From NCBI RefSeq assembly GCF_028475105.1, contig NZ_CP116936.1, positions 3,781,501-3,845,500 on the forward strand: a DNA stretch of 64,000 nucleotides, in the 5' to 3' direction. The stretch is from Micromonospora sp. LH3U1 (GTDB lineage: Bacteria > Actinomycetota > Actinomycetes > Mycobacteriales > Micromonosporaceae). The number at the start of each line of letters is the position of its first letter. The first letter of the stretch is position 1. The notes under the pieces are model-generated. The model had not been told where the DNA came from, searched no databases, and saw only the letters and a list, made by a program, of their open reading frames with translations. Positions 37,821 to 49,365 of this stretch are shown piece by piece. Made by a program: the position numbers and the translations under genes.

Positions 37821-39338
37821 TCAGCGGAAGCAGTGCGCGATCGGGACCGCGCTGCCCTCGCAGTTGGTCGGCTCGTTCTCGACGACAACGCTCTCATCGT
37901 CGATCTTGACCTGGGCGTGCTGGGCGAAGATGCCGCCGGGCTTCACCGTCGACGCGTTGTGGGTGACCTTGCTGGTGTAGATCGCCACCGAGCCGGCGGC
38001 GGCGTAGATGCCGCCGCCCTTCGACGCGGCGCCGACAGCCTCGTTACGGGTCACGTCACTGCCGCGCACCAGCAGGTTCGCCTTCTCGGCGTAGATGCCG
38101 GCGCCGAGGCCATGGGTGGTGTTGCCGTCGACCACGCTGTCGTCGAGCGGCGTCAGGCCCTTCACGGTCGAGATGCCGCCGCCGTTGACGGTGGACGTGT
38201 TGCCGCGGATGGTCATCTTGCGCATCACCAGCACCGCGTCGGAGTTCGCGGCACCGCCACCGACCTGCGCGGTGTTGTTCAGCAACTCGGTGTCGGAGAC
38301 CTTCGTCCGGGCCGAGAAGCTGGCCAGCCCGCCACCCTGGCCGGCGCTGTTCTGGGTAAAGGACACGCTCTCCACGTCGGCCGCACCACGGTAGTTGCCG
38401 AGCCCGCCGCCGTACCCGTTGGCACTGTTGTGGTGGAACTCGGAGCGCTTCAGCGTCAGCACACCACCGTTGAGCAGGCCCCCGCCCTTGCCCGCGGCGC
38501 CGGAGGCGCTGTTGCCGACGAACGTGGAGTCGGTGACCACCATGTTGCCGTCGTTGAAGATCCCACCACCGCCGCCCTCCGGGGACAGGGAAGTGCTCTG
38601 GGAGACGGTGACCCGCTCCACCACAGCGGTCGCCCCGTGCACCACGTGCACGCTGCCGCCTTCGATGGCCGAGCGGCCGTTGTGCAGTTCCACGTCACGC
38701 AGGGTCAACTCGCCACCGTCGCGGACGGTGAAGAAGCGGAACGGGGCGGCCTGGGCGTCGCGGGCGATGGTGGCGCCCGCGCCGTCGACCGTGATGGGCT
38801 GGTAGATCACGGGCAGGCCGGCGGTGTCGTCGGCCGGGTTGTGCGGGGGTGCGTCGGCGTCACCGGGGGTCTCCGCGGCGTCGGCCGTTTCCCGCGCGTC
38901 GCGGATTCCGCCGTCGTACTGGTCGGTCTCGTGGAACGCCTCGGTGAGGACGTAGCGGCACTTGGGTGCCAGCCGGAGTTCCGCGCCGCCCTCGGCGTTG
39001 GCCGACACCAGCGCCGCCACCAGCTTCGCGGCGTCGCAGGGCACCGACACCACACCCCGCTTGCCGGTGCCCGGGGTGGCCGGACGGGCCCCCTCGGCGC
39101 CGTCCTGGTCGCGCTTCTCCCCACGCTGATCGCCGGCGCGGCGGTCGTCGTCACTTCCGGCCGTCGTGGTCAGCCGGCCCAGACCCGAGAGGGAGAGGTC
39201 ACGGTCGGCGGCGGCGGCTACGCCGGCCGCTCCGGCCGCTCCCACGACCAGGCTCCCCGCCAGCAACCCGCTGGCTAAGAGCCACCGGGACCGCCGTCTG
39301 GGTCGGGTCGCGTCGTCTCCTCCTTGGTACGTGGACAT
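37821..39338 (-). CDS. Secreted right-handed beta-helix protein
   Basis: A 505-residue protein with an Arg-rich start and a hydrophobic signal/anchor segment (WLLASGLLAGSLVVGAAGAAG, residues about 17-40). From about residue 190 it has parallel beta-helix repeats (GGGIFNDGNMVVTDSTFVGN, GGGLLNGGVLTLKRSEFHHN, GGGAANSDAVLVMRKM) like polymorphic-membrane/pectate-lyase-fold proteins. Possibly a surface polysaccharide-binding or lyase protein. No catalytic residues can be assigned. ATG 39338 is the start that gives a normal signal sequence. Confidence 0.8.
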   Translation of the reverse strand: MSTYQGGDDATRPRRRSRWLLASGLLAGSLVVGAAGAAGVAAAADRDLSLSGLGRLTTTAGSDDDRRAGDQRGEKRDQDGAEGARPATPGTGKRGVVSVPCDAAKLVAALVSANAEGGAELRLAPKCRYVLTEAFHETDQYDGGIRDARETADAAETPGDADAPPHNPADDTAGLPVIYQPITVDGAGATIARDAQAAPFRFFTVRDGGELTLRDVELHNGRSAIEGGSVHVVHGATAVVERVTVSQSTSLSPEGGGGGIFNDGNMVVTDSTFVGNSASGAAGKGGGLLNGGVLTLKRSEFHHNSANGYGGGLGNYRGAADVESVSFTQNSAGQGGGLASFSARTKVSDTELLNNTAQVGGGAANSDAVLVMRKMTIRGNTSTVNGGGISTVKGLTPLDDSVVDGNTTHGLGAGIYAEKANLLVRGSDVTRNEAVGAASKGGGIYAAAGSVAIYTSKVTHNASTVKPGGIFAQHAQVKIDDESVVVENEPTNCEGSAVPIAHCFR

Positions 39339-39510
39339 CAAAGGTGCCTGCCTTCCTGCCTGCCTGACGTGGCCGCGCGCCGATCCGGGCGCGGGGGGCT
39401 CGACGTACCGTCGGCCACCAAACGTCACCATAAATCCGCAATACGGACAGGAAGGTGTGAACGTGAATAGTGCCCCTATTCATCTTTGAACGGTCACACC
39501 GGCGACCAGA

Positions 39511-41625
39511 TCACCCGCCGACGTGGATACCGGGCCGACGTAGGGGGTCCCGCTCGGTCCGGCGGATGATCTCCCGTACCACCGGCGGGGTGTCTCCGCG
39601 ACCAAGGATGAGATAGCGCGCCAGGTGCGCGATCGGGCTTCCCTCCGACCACTCGAAGTGCGCGTGCGGCCGAACCCCGGTGGCGTCACGCAGGGCCAGC
39701 AGGATCGCGGCGATCGCGTTGGGCGCGGCTGGGCTGCTGGCCCGCAGCACCCGGAAGCCACCCACCTCGATCCCGTGCACACACAGCACCTGACTGAACT
39801 CCGACGGGTCGACCACGTCGATCTCCAGGAACAGCACGTCCGCGGCGCCGGGCACCGGATTCATCCCCCGCTGCGCCCGCTCCTTGACCGTGTACTCCTT
39901 CACCGACCCGCTCTGCCTCTTGTTGGCGATCAGGTGCAGTTGCCCGTCGTGGGCCAGCGACTCCGTGATGAACCGACGGGCCGCCTCGTCGAACTCGATC
40001 CGCTCGGCGCGCAGCTCCGTGGTCCGGGTGACCCGGGAGACCAACGAGACCACGATGATGCCGAGGATGAACAGCGCGGAGATGGTGATTCCGTCCGGCT
40101 GCTCGATGACGTTCTCCAGCAGCGCGTACAGCAGCACCAGGGTCAGCACGGTGAAGCCGATCGCGGAGGCGCGCTGGTGGCCGCGGGCCGCGGAGATCGT
40201 CACCGCCACCGCGCCGGAGACCATCATCGCCAGGATGCCGGTGGCGTACGCCCCGGCCTGAGCGTTGACGTCGGCCTGGAAGGCGATCGTGATGGCGACG
40301 CTGACGACGGTGTAGACGATCACCACCGGGCGCACCGCCCGCGCCCACTCCGGTGCCATGCCGTACGAGGGCAGGTAGCGCGGCACGATGTTGATCAGCC
40401 CGGCCATCGCCGAGGCGCCGGCGAACCAGAGGATGAGCACGCTGCTCACGTCGTAGACGCTGCCGAACACCTCACCCAGGTCGCGGTGCGCCAGGAAAGC
40501 CAGAGCCCGACCGTTCGCGGCACCGCCCGGCTGGAACTCCTCCTCCGGGATGAGCGCCGTGGTCACGAAGGTCGTCGAGACCAGGTACACCGACATGATC
40601 AGCGCGGCGGTGGTGAGCAGCCGACGCGTGTTGCGAATCCGGGCGGCGAGCCGCGCCTGCTTGTCCAGACCGTCGGCCGCGACCAGGGGCATCATGCTGA
40701 CCCCGGTCTCGAAACCGGACAGCCCCAGCACCAGCAGCGGGAACGCCAGCACGGCGGTGAGCAGCACGCGGCCCGGCCCGCCGCCGGTCGTGGTCAACGC
40801 GGCGGTCCAGTCCGACACGAGGCCCGGGTCGTCCACGATCCGGGCCACCGCGACCACGACGATCACCGCGTTGAGCGCCAGGAAGATCGCGACCAGCGGG
40901 ATGGCCACCACCACGGCCTCCCGGAACCCGAGCAGGAACACCCCGCCGAGGATGAGCAGCAGCACCACGGTGACCACGACCGGAACCAGCCGGCCGTGCA
41001 GGGCCTCCGGCAGGTACGGGTTCTCCAGCAGGTGCACGGTGGCGTCGGCCGAGGAGAGGGTGATCGTGATGATCCACGAGGTGGCCACGAAGCCGAGCAG
41101 CACGAGGACGAAGATCTTGCCGCGCCAGAACGGCAGCAGCCGCTCCAGCATCGCCACCGAGCCCTGCCCGTGCGGGCTCTCGTGGGCCACCCGCCGGTAC
41201 ATCGGCAGCATGCCGAACAGGGTGAGCACGACGATCAACAGGGTCGCCAACGGGGAGAGCGCACCGGCCGCCAGCGCCGCGATGCCCGGCAGGTACGACA
41301 GCGTGGAGAAGTAGTCCACGCCGGTCAGACACATCACCTGCCACCAGGCGTGCCTGCGGCTCTGCCCCTCGGTGGCCTCCGGGCCGGGCGGCTGGACCTG
41401 GTGCTGGAAGAGCCACCGGCGCAGTGGGCTGGCCGGCGGCGCCGACTGCGCCGGGGTGGCCACGCGTTCGGGCACCACGACACCCGGCCGGCCACCTCGG
41501 TGCGGGCGCGCCGGGTCGCGGGCCGCCCGCAGAGCCGGGTCCGGCCCGGTCGGCGCGTGGCGGCGTCCGCTCCAGCGTCGTGGTTTCGCCCGGTGCTCGT
41601 CACCCATCGCCAGTCCCACCCTCAC
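39511..41625 (-). CDS. APC-superfamily amino acid/cation permease
   Basis: A 704-residue protein with a charged N-terminus of about 90 residues, twelve or so membrane segments (beginning [21 protein letters not shown]) and a soluble C-terminal domain of about 180 residues (from [24 protein letters not shown] sequence). The layout is that of large APC transporters of unknown substrate. The start is ambiguous between GTG 41625 and ATG 41607. Confidence 0.8.
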   Translation of the reverse strand: MRVGLAMGDEHRAKPRRWSGRRHAPTGPDPALRAARDPARPHRGGRPGVVVPERVATPAQSAPPASPLRRWLFQHQVQPPGPEATEGQSRRHAWWQVMCLTGVDYFSTLSYLPGIAALAAGALSPLATLLIVVLTLFGMLPMYRRVAHESPHGQGSVAMLERLLPFWRGKIFVLVLLGFVATSWIITITLSSADATVHLLENPYLPEALHGRLVPVVVTVVLLLILGGVFLLGFREAVVVAIPLVAIFLALNAVIVVVAVARIVDDPGLVSDWTAALTTTGGGPGRVLLTAVLAFPLLVLGLSGFETGVSMMPLVAADGLDKQARLAARIRNTRRLLTTAALIMSVYLVSTTFVTTALIPEEEFQPGGAANGRALAFLAHRDLGEVFGSVYDVSSVLILWFAGASAMAGLINIVPRYLPSYGMAPEWARAVRPVVIVYTVVSVAITIAFQADVNAQAGAYATGILAMMVSGAVAVTISAARGHQRASAIGFTVLTLVLLYALLENVIEQPDGITISALFILGIIVVSLVSRVTRTTELRAERIEFDEAARRFITESLAHDGQLHLIANKRQSGSVKEYTVKERAQRGMNPVPGAADVLFLEIDVVDPSEFSQVLCVHGIEVGGFRVLRASSPAAPNAIAAILLALRDATGVRPHAHFEWSEGSPIAHLARYLILGRGDTPPVVREIIRRTERDPLRRPGIHVGG

Positions 41626-41694
41626 AGGTCCTGCTCCGACGGTAGGCGGTAGCCCGGCACCCGAACGGCGGAACCGGGCACGTGAATGGCCTGG

Positions 41695-42096
41695 TCAGGA
41701 CAGGTCCGGTACGGCGAGCAGCCGGGCCAGCGCGGGCGGATCAGCGACAGTCACCGTGGCCGCCGGGTGCCGTGGCCGCCCACCGGGCAGCAGGGCCGGC
41801 ACCGGTACGCGGAAGCGCAGGCAGATCCCGCCGGCCGTGCTGCTGCCGAAGCTCACACCTCCGTCGGCCAGCGACGCGTGCGGCCCGATCACCCGCCACC
41901 AGCGGTACGGGCCGCTCAGCTCGACGGCGGTCACGTTTGCCCGGTCGGTCCGCAGCCGCCACGGCCCGTACCGGATCTGCAGATCCTGGTCGGTGACGGC
42001 GACCCAGGCGGTCGCCGGGCGGACCCCCAGCAGCGCCAACGCCGGGCGGAACACTGGATCGAAGCGGAACGGGAACCGCGTCGCGACGCCGGTCAT
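41695..42096 (-). CDS. Conserved hypothetical protein
   Basis: A 133-residue protein: PFRFDPVFRPALALLGV, AWVAVTDQDLQIRYGPWRLRT, NVTAVELSGPYRWWRVIGPH. The pattern suggests a small beta-barrel (PH-like) domain. I cannot name a function. ATG 42096 was chosen because the sequence upstream is low-complexity Pro/Ala/Arg. Confidence 0.65.
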   Translation of the reverse strand: MTGVATRFPFRFDPVFRPALALLGVRPATAWVAVTDQDLQIRYGPWRLRTDRANVTAVELSGPYRWWRVIGPHASLADGGVSFGSSTAGGICLRFRVPVPALLPGGRPRHPAATVTVADPPALARLLAVPDLS

Positions 42097-42458
42097 CGCG
42101 CGCCGGGCCGGGCGGTGGGTCGCGGTACCGGGCCACCCGGCCGCAGCGGGCCGGGCCGCGCGGGCCGGGGGCGGGCGGCGGGCCGGCGCCGGGCCAGGAC
42201 GGTCATGGCGCGGGCGTACCCGGTACGAGCCCGCCGACACCCCCGGATCTCCGACCGTTGGCCGGAGCTCGACGCCCCTCCCCCACCGCCGGCCGACACC
42301 CCCGGGCCGGCCGACGGTGGCAGACGGTCGGCACCCCCGGGCCGGCCGGCTGTACCGCCCGGTGCCGACCGAACCTCGGGCGGCACACGGGCTGGTGGGA
42401 CGCGCCCCCGCGCTCCGCCGCCCCCCACGGGGCGGAGCGCGGGGACCCCCCGTCCCGG
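42097..42458. other. G/C-rich gap without a gene
   Basis: A 362-bp stretch with runs of Pro/Ala/Arg-type codons in every frame and several copies of CCCCCGGGCCGG-like G/C blocks. I see no gene or clear regulatory site; it probably holds only the promoter of the small gene to its left. Confidence 0.6.
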
Positions 42459-43229
42459 CTACTGCAGGAACGCCCCCAGGGGCGAGAGCAGCAGCCGGCC
42501 GAGCGCCGCGGCGTTGTCGTCCAACCGCGTGCGCTCACACTCGCGGGCGTCCGGGTCATGCCGGCACCGCCAGATCTTCTGCGCGTTACGCCATGCGACA
42601 TCGCGGGTGTACTCGACCAGTTCCCCCTGGTACCAGTCGTCGATGTCGCCGTTGAGCATGTCGATGAGCAGCTGCCACCGCTCCAGATAGCCCCGGCGCA
42701 GGCCGGGGATCTTGTCCGCGAAGATCTTGTTGATCTCGAGGTAGTCGTGGTGCTGGTCGGTGCCGTCGACCGGCTCCGACTCCAGGTGGTCGAACGTGGT
42801 CACCAGCGCGAACGGCAGGTCGAAGTTGATGTGCGCGTTGACCCCGGCCGCCGCCGACGGCAGCGGGCGGGCGTCCGGCCCGCGCATCCGCTCGAAGAGG
42901 CATGACCACGCCTTCGGGGTGCCCGGGCTGGAGTCGGTCCACAGACGCATCGCGTCGAAATACCGTGCGGCGAACTCGACGTCGAGCCGGGAGAGGAAGG
43001 CCGGATCGACGAAGCGATCGTCGTACAGGCCGTCCAGCACGCTGCTGGTGATGGTCAGGTAGAGCCGGTTGAAATCGGCCAGCGGACAACTGGCCTCCAA
43101 CGGAGGCAACCGCACCAGCATGTCCTGGAGTTTGGTGAGGTGATCGACCACGGCCGGCACGTCCGCGGGATGGTCGGCGAGCAGGTCGACGATGTCCCGC
43201 TGCACGGGCCCCCAGACCGGTTCGGTCAT
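42459..43229 (-). CDS. DUF5995 family protein
   Basis: A 256-residue protein: CPLADFNRLYLTITSSV, LDVEFAARYFDAMRLW, GVNAHINFDLPFALVTTF. These match the DUF5995 family, all-helical proteins of unknown function in actinomycetes. The ATG at 43229 has GGAGGAG directly upstream. Confidence 0.8.
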   Translation of the reverse strand: MTEPVWGPVQRDIVDLLADHPADVPAVVDHLTKLQDMLVRLPPLEASCPLADFNRLYLTITSSVLDGLYDDRFVDPAFLSRLDVEFAARYFDAMRLWTDSSPGTPKAWSCLFERMRGPDARPLPSAAAGVNAHINFDLPFALVTTFDHLESEPVDGTDQHHDYLEINKIFADKIPGLRRGYLERWQLLIDMLNGDIDDWYQGELVEYTRDVAWRNAQKIWRCRHDPDARECERTRLDDNAAALGRLLLSPLGAFLQ

Positions 43230-43364
43230 CTCTCCTCCATGGTGGTCGGCGGCATCCCCCGTGCCGTCGTCGACGCGGCTCAGCCTTCCAGCCAGCACCC
43301 ACTCGCCGGATCAGTAGAACGACGTATCCCGGCGCGCACAGGCGCCGGCGGACGGAGCGGTCGG

Positions 43365-46258
43365 TCAGCCCCGGTGGCTGCGCAACTGGATCGCGCTGGC
43401 CTGGACACGGGTGCGGACCTGGAGCTTGTCGAAGATGTGCGACACGTGCACCCCGATGGTCCGCTCGCTGATGAACAGCCGCTGCCCGATCTCCTTGTTG
43501 GTCAGCCCCTCCGCGACAAGCACGAGCACTTCCCGCTCCCGTGCGGTGAGCGCCGCCAACTCGTCGTCGGACGGCTCGGACGGTGCGCCCCGCGTACCGC
43601 CGGCGGTCTCGTGCTCGTCCAGCGACACCCGGGCCCGCCCGGCCAACTCGCGGATCTCGGAGGTCAGCGGCACCGCGCCCAACCCCTGCGCCACCCGGTA
43701 CGCCTCACGCAGCAGCTTGCCGGCGGTGGCCACCCGGCTGCGGCGAGCCAGCAGCGCCTCGGCCTGCCGCAGCCGCGAGTACGCCGCCGGGTAGGGGTGT
43801 TGACGTCGGTCCCACTCGGCGGCCGACACGGCCCACAGCTCCGGGTCGCTGCCGTCGAGGCGGCTCACCTCGGCGGCGCAGAGGGCCAGGAAGCCCTCCA
43901 CCACCGACCGCACCGGCCGGGCCGCACCGGCGCTCTTGCGGGCCACCCGCTCGGCGACGTCCCGCAGCCGGCGTACCGCCGTCGGGTCCACGTCCACGGT
44001 GCGGCTGGCATGCGCCTCCGCCTCGGCGCGCAGGCCGTGCCAGACCAGAGCGGACAGGATCATCACGTCGTCGGAGCGGCTCTCGGTGAGGCCGCGCTGC
44101 ACCGCCAGCCGCGCCACGTCGTGCCGACCCTCCCACATGGCCAGCCCGGAGCGCAGGGTGAGCAACGGAATGACGTGTCGCGCCCCGCCGCCGGCGAGCA
44201 GGGTCGCCACCGCGTCGAGGTCCCGACTGGCGGCCTCGATGTCGCCGTAGCCCACCGAGAGCCGGCATCGGGCGAGCAGCAACTCGACGGCGTCCGCACC
44301 GGACGGTCGGTGCCGCAGGGCGGCGGCGACCACCTTCTCCGCCTCGGCCCACTGGCCCACCCGGAACAACCCGTTGATGGCGATGGCCAGCAACCGGGTG
44401 CCCCAGGTGCGGCCGAGCCCCAGCTCCGCCACCCGCTCGGCACCCCGCCGGGCCACCACCACGCCCTCTTCGAGGATGTTCAGCGGCCCGGTCAGCAGCT
44501 CCGCCAGGTGCAGGTACGCGCAGGCCACGTCCTCGGGCTGGCCGGCACGCTCGGCGGTGTCGAGGGCGTCGCGCATGACCGCCAGACCGGCATCCGGGTC
44601 TTCCAGACAGGCGTCGCTGAAGCCGAGCGCCGAGCTGGCCAGCACGACCTCGGTGGCGGAGCCCTCCACGTTCTCGGCCAGCGCCAGCGCCTCCGGGCCC
44701 GCTGGCCGGCGTCGGCGTACCGGCCCAGGTGCAGCAGCAGCTCGGCCAGACGCGCGGCGGCGGCCCGGTCACGCGGCGAGCAGTCCGCCGCCTCCAGCGC
44801 CCGCTGGTATTCCTCCTCGGCCAGCGCCGAGCGACCAGCGGCGGCCAGGTAACGGGCCCGGCGGATGTGCAGCGCGCAACTCGGCTCGCCGCCCCGCAGC
44901 GCGGCCAGCTCTTCCAGCAGGGCCAGCGCGCGGGCGTGCTCCCCACAGTGGTGGGCTGCCTCGGCGGCGTTGCCGAGCAGCTCGACCCGGTCCACCGCCA
45001 GCGGGCCCGGGTCGACGGCCAGCTGCAACGCCGCCGACCAGTGCCGGTGCGCCTCGGCGTAACCGTGCAGCCGCTCGGCCTCCTGCGCGGCAGCCACCGC
45101 CGCCGGCAAGGCGCGCGCCGGCTCGCCAGCCAGCCGCCAGTGGTGCGCCAGCCGGGCCTGGTGCAGCTCACCCGGCACCGCGGTCAGCGCCTCGGCATAG
45201 CGGCGGTGCAGCCCGGAACGCTCGGCCGGCAGCAGCTCGTGCGCCAGCACCTCGGCCACCAGCCGGTGCCGCAGCCGGTAGCCGTCGTCGGCGCCGACCA
45301 GCAGCCGGTGCGCCACCGCGGCGCGGGCCGCGTCGATCAGCTCGTCCTCGGGCAACCGCAGCACCTGGGCCAGCAGCCAGTGCTGCACCGGCTCGACGCC
45401 GGCGGCCACCGCGTGCACCACCGCGTGCGCGTGCTGGGGCAGCGCGTCGACCCGGTCGAGGAAGATCTCGCGCAGCGTCTCGGACAGACCGTCGCGGCCG
45501 TCGCGCAGGTCGCGGGCCAGCTCCTCGATGACGAACGGGTTGCCACCGCTGCGCTGCCACACCTGCTCGGCCGCGTCGGCGGACAGCGTCCGGCCGACCA
45601 CCGCGCCGGCGAGCTTCTCGGTGTCGGCCCGGCCCAGCGGTGCCAGGTCGAGCACCTGCACCGTCCGCAGCCGGCGCAGCTCGGTGAGCACCCGGCGCAG
45701 CGGGTGCACCCCCTGCAACGACTCGGCGCGCACCGCCGCCAGCACCGAGAGCTGGAGGTCACCGAGCCCGGCCAACAGGTAGAGCAGCAGTTGCCGCGTG
45801 CTCCGGTCGACCCACTGCAGGTCGTCGAGGATCAACACCAGCGGCCTGCCCTCGGCGATCAGGTGCAGCCCACGGGAGACCCGCTCCAGCAACGCGCCCG
45901 CGCCGTCCGGGCCGGCGGTCTCGTCGGCGAACATCTGCAGCAGCCCGCGCACCGCCGAGGAGGCGCGTACGTGCGAGGTGGACACATCGGCGTCGAAGCG
46001 GCGCAGCGCCTGCAGGAGTGGGTGCAGCGGGGAGGCGTCGCCGATGTCCAGGCAACTGCCGGTAAGCACCACCGCGCCCTGCTCACGCAGCCGGGCACCG
46101 ATCTCGCCCAACAGTCGGGTCTTGCCCACACCGCTCTCGCCGGTCAGGAAGACGGCGGCAGTCTGCCCGTGCGCGGCGCCACCGAGCAACGCGGACCGAA
46201 CCGTCTGCACCAGCTCGGTCCGGCCCACGAGCGGTGCGGTGTCCACATCGCTGGCCAT
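43365..46258 (-). pseudogene. LuxR-family LAL-type regulator, split by a frameshift
   Basis: The N-terminal part has the Walker A motif LTGESGVGKTRLL and Walker B LVLILDDLQWVD, followed by a TPR-like helical region. The C-terminal part, one frame away, ends in a LuxR helix-turn-helix (LTAREREVLVLVAEGLTNKEIGQRL). They join near 44690-44697 (plus strand CTCCGGGCC): one missing C there would restore RAREALALAENVEG and a protein of about 960 residues, the usual LAL length. Start is ATG 46258 or GTG 46276. Probably one gene with an indel error or a recent mutation. Confidence 0.85.
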
Positions 46259-46452
46259 GGCACGCAGCCTAATCACAGGTCCCCGTACCGTTCTACGGCC
46301 ATCTACCGCTTGTGGTACTCCTCGCGTCGACTTTGCGACTAAAGGTTGCAGGTGGCCGACATACGTCGTTCGGCAGATCCCCCGTCAGCCCAGGAATGCC
46401 AATCTCCGGAGGTCATCAGGCATCAGCGGGGAGAAAGGCCGGTGCGACACCC

Positions 46453-48513
46453 ATGACCACCACCACCATCGTCGTCGTCGACACACAGCGGACCCCGACC
46501 CCGCACTGGCCGGTACCGGAGGAGAGACGCACCGTCACCGTGCTCTTCGCGGACATCGTCGGCTCCACGGCCCTGGTGGACCGGCTCGACCCGGAGGACG
46601 TCCGAGCGTTGCAGCGGGCCTACTTCGACACCGTCGCCGGTGTGCTGCACCGCTGGCAGGGGGTGGTCGAGAAGTACGTCGGCGACGCCGTGATGGCGCT
46701 CTTCGGCGCCCGGCACTCCGACGGCTTCGACGCGTACCGGGCGGTGCGCGCCGGACTCGAGATCCAGGCCGCGCTGGACCGCCGGCAGATGGTGGGTGAC
46801 ATCAGACTGCGGGTCCGCGTCGGTGTCGCCACGGGCGAGGTCGTGGTCGACCTGGGCGGCGCCGTCAGCGGCGGACACGGCGTCGCCAGCGGCGCGGTGA
46901 TCACCACGGCGGCCCGCCTCCAGGAGTACGCGCCACCCGGCGCCGTCGCGCTCTGCGCCGCCACCGCACGGGCCACCGCCGGCCTGATCACCCAGCGTCA
47001 GCTGACGCCGGTGCCGGTCGCCGGCCGGGTGCCGCCGGTGCCGGTCTGGCACGCCGTCGGTCCGGTACGCCCCAGTGCCGACCGGCACGACGGGCCGCTG
47101 ATCGGTCGCCGCCGCGAGCTGGCCACCATCCGCGACCAGCTGAGCTGGGCCATCCGGGAGCAGAACCCGCGCTGGCTCTCCCTGGTCGGTCCCACCGGCA
47201 GCGGCCGCAGCCGGCTGCTGCACGAGCTGACCCGTGGGCTGACCACGGTGGACGGGTTGTCGGTCCGCTGGTGTGTGGCGACCTGCCAGCCGTACCCCGA
47301 CCAGGTGTTGGCGCCAGTCGCGGAGCTGCTCCGCGGTCTCGCCGGGATCCGTCCCGGCGACGGCCCGGCGGCGGTCCACGACCGCCTGGTCGTCGCCCTG
47401 ACGCCGTTGTTCCCGCCGGCCCAGGTCGCCGCGACGGTCCCGGCGCTACAACGGTTGCTGACCACCCCGGACGGCTCGGACACGGCGCTGGCGGGCGCGG
47501 CGATCTGCCGGGATGTCCTGTTGCGCCTGGCCGCCCACCGGCCGCTGATCGTCGCCGTCGACGACGTGGACCGGGCGGCACCGGCGGTGAGCCAGTTCCT
47601 GCACGCGCTGTTCAGCGCGGCGACGGCGCGCGGGCTCCCGCTGGCCATGGTCACCCTGCACCAACCGCAGTGGGCCGATACCCGGCCCGGCGCAGCCCGG
47701 CGGGTGACGATCCGACCGCTGGCCACGGTGCAATCCGGGCGACTGCTGCGCCACCTGCTCACCCGGGCCGGGCAGCCGGTGGCGCTGGTCGAGCGGCTGC
47801 TGCCGCTGGTGGGCGGCCGGCCCGGGCATGCGGCGGCATATGTCACGTCGGTCGCGGACGGCGCCGACCCGGTGACGCTCCCGCTGCCCGAGGCGGTCCG
47901 CCGGGCCGTCGGCGCGGAACTGGACCACCTCGACGGTGAACGGCGGGCGGTACTGATGGCGGCCGGCATCCTCGGCGGCGTGATCTCCGGCGCAGCCGTC
48001 GACCGGGCACTCGGCTGGACGCCCGGCCGGTCGGCGCCGGCGCTGCGTGGGTTGGTCGCCGCCGGGCTGCTGCTCCCCCACCGCGTCGGCGGGTACGCGT
48101 TCGCCACCCCAGCGCTGCGCCAGGTCGCCGCCGAGCGACTGCCTCGCGTGCTGCGGGCCGTGTTCACGCGCCGGACCGCCGACGCCCCGCGCCACGACAC
48201 CGTCCGCGCGTCCGCCCGCGAATCCGCCGTCCGCCCTGCCGCCGTCCGCCCTGCTGTCGTCAGCGGCTCGGCCGCGCGGCCCGCCGAGGTCGTGCGTCTC
48301 GACGCCGTTCGCGCCCGGGCCGGCCTCGACGCCGCCCTCGCGGCGCTGACCCCGACGCCGGCCGTCCGCACCGACCCGCCGCACCGACGCGTCCCCACGC
48401 CGACGATGGCCACCCTCCGGCCGCGCCGGCTCGCACGACCAACCATCCGCCGGCCTCCCGCCGGCTCCGAGCCGTCGCGTCGGCCGGTGACGTGCCGCCG
48501 ACCTCGGCCGTAG
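46453..48513 (+). CDS. Class III nucleotide cyclase domain fused to an AAA ATPase
   Basis: A 686-residue protein. Residues about 20-180 form a class III adenylate/guanylate cyclase domain: VTVLFADIVGSTALVDRL and EKYVGDAVMALFGA supply the metal-binding Asp pair. Residues about 215 onward form a NACHT/AAA-like ATPase with Walker A GPTGSGRSRLL and LIVAVDDVDRA. The C-terminus is Arg/Pro-rich. Such proteins are signal-integrating regulators; whether it makes a cyclic nucleotide is unknown. It diverges from the LAL regulator. Confidence 0.85.
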   Translation: MTTTTIVVVDTQRTPTPHWPVPEERRTVTVLFADIVGSTALVDRLDPEDVRALQRAYFDTVAGVLHRWQGVVEKYVGDAVMALFGARHSDGFDAYRAVRAGLEIQAALDRRQMVGDIRLRVRVGVATGEVVVDLGGAVSGGHGVASGAVITTAARLQEYAPPGAVALCAATARATAGLITQRQLTPVPVAGRVPPVPVWHAVGPVRPSADRHDGPLIGRRRELATIRDQLSWAIREQNPRWLSLVGPTGSGRSRLLHELTRGLTTVDGLSVRWCVATCQPYPDQVLAPVAELLRGLAGIRPGDGPAAVHDRLVVALTPLFPPAQVAATVPALQRLLTTPDGSDTALAGAAICRDVLLRLAAHRPLIVAVDDVDRAAPAVSQFLHALFSAATARGLPLAMVTLHQPQWADTRPGAARRVTIRPLATVQSGRLLRHLLTRAGQPVALVERLLPLVGGRPGHAAAYVTSVADGADPVTLPLPEAVRRAVGAELDHLDGERRAVLMAAGILGGVISGAAVDRALGWTPGRSAPALRGLVAAGLLLPHRVGGYAFATPALRQVAAERLPRVLRAVFTRRTADAPRHDTVRASARESAVRPAAVRPAVVSGSAARPAEVVRLDAVRARAGLDAALAALTPTPAVRTDPPHRRVPTPTMATLRPRRLARPTIRRPPAGSEPSRRPVTCRRPRP

Positions 48514-48738
48514 CGGTGTCCGCGTCGCGGACCAGTACGAGCGGTCACTGGCCCCCGGACGTCAACCGATCCCTGGCGGCGATCCGTGCGGTGCCTGCCG
48601 GGCCGGGGTCAGCCGGACCCGGCGCGCGTGCCGGCGTCGGCGCTCCGACCGGGAAGGTGCGCGCCGCACCCCGACCGCCGTTGATCCGCTGGCCGGTCGG
48701 CCTGGCCGCCTCTGCCTAGGACGTACCCGGACGACGGA

Positions 48739-49284
48739 TCAGGACGGTCGCCCGCCGAACTGCCAGTGGTGCACCTCGATGTCGGCGTACCGGTCCACGG
48801 TCAGGATGGCGCGCGCCGCGTCCGGGTTCGGTGCCCGGACCAGCGCCGCGGTACCGAGCCAGGTGGCGCCGTCGTCGGACAGCAGTGGCCCGTACGCGAT
48901 CAGCTCGTCCGGGTCGGGCGGCACGGCCAGGTCGGCGGCCTGCCCCAGGCCAAGGCCGAGCACCAGGTACCGGTTGCCACCGGTCCGGCCTCCGGGAAAG
49001 TCCCACATGGTGCGGCCGAGCGCGTTGTGCCACCGGCGCAGCAACACGTCCCGGTACACGCCGGCCTGGTAGTTCGGCTCGTCGAGGGCGAACGTCCGCG
49101 CAGCGGCCGGATCGGGCACGTCGACGATGTGCACGCTGCCGGTGGGTGTGTCGTCGGCGAAGGTGGGGCCGCGGGCGATCATCTCCGCCGCGTAACCGTC
49201 CATGTAGGACCAGTGCGCCGCCAGCAGTTCGTCGCGCAACGCTGCCGATCCGGGCCGGTCACGGTGGTAGCACAGGAACTCCAT
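48739..49284 (-). CDS. YCII-related domain protein, probable tandem domains
   Basis: A 181-residue protein with MEFLCYHRDRPGS at the start, GSVHIVDVPDPAAARTFALDEP in the first half and AALVRAPNPDAARAILTVD in the second. These are two YCII-like ferredoxin-fold units. Function unknown; related single-domain proteins bind small aromatics. ATG 49284 matches the family start. Confidence 0.7.
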   Translation of the reverse strand: MEFLCYHRDRPGSAALRDELLAAHWSYMDGYAAEMIARGPTFADDTPTGSVHIVDVPDPAAARTFALDEPNYQAGVYRDVLLRRWHNALGRTMWDFPGGRTGGNRYLVLGLGLGQAADLAVPPDPDELIAYGPLLSDDGATWLGTAALVRAPNPDAARAILTVDRYADIEVHHWQFGGRPS

Positions 49285-49365
49285 GGCCCACATTCTCGAC
49301 GCGGTGCCGCACCGACCGGCAGACGGGGTGTCGCCCGGCCGCATCGACGGTCCTGATCGACGTGC

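Noticed and set aside
39625..41652. A 675-residue plus-strand frame opposite the APC permease
   Set aside because: His/Gln/Arg-rich low-complexity sequence mirroring a membrane protein gene; no domain and no ribosome site.
42240..42458. G/C-rich repeats considered as a regulatory or recombination site
   Set aside because: Only short G/C blocks without consistent spacing or symmetry; base composition explains them.
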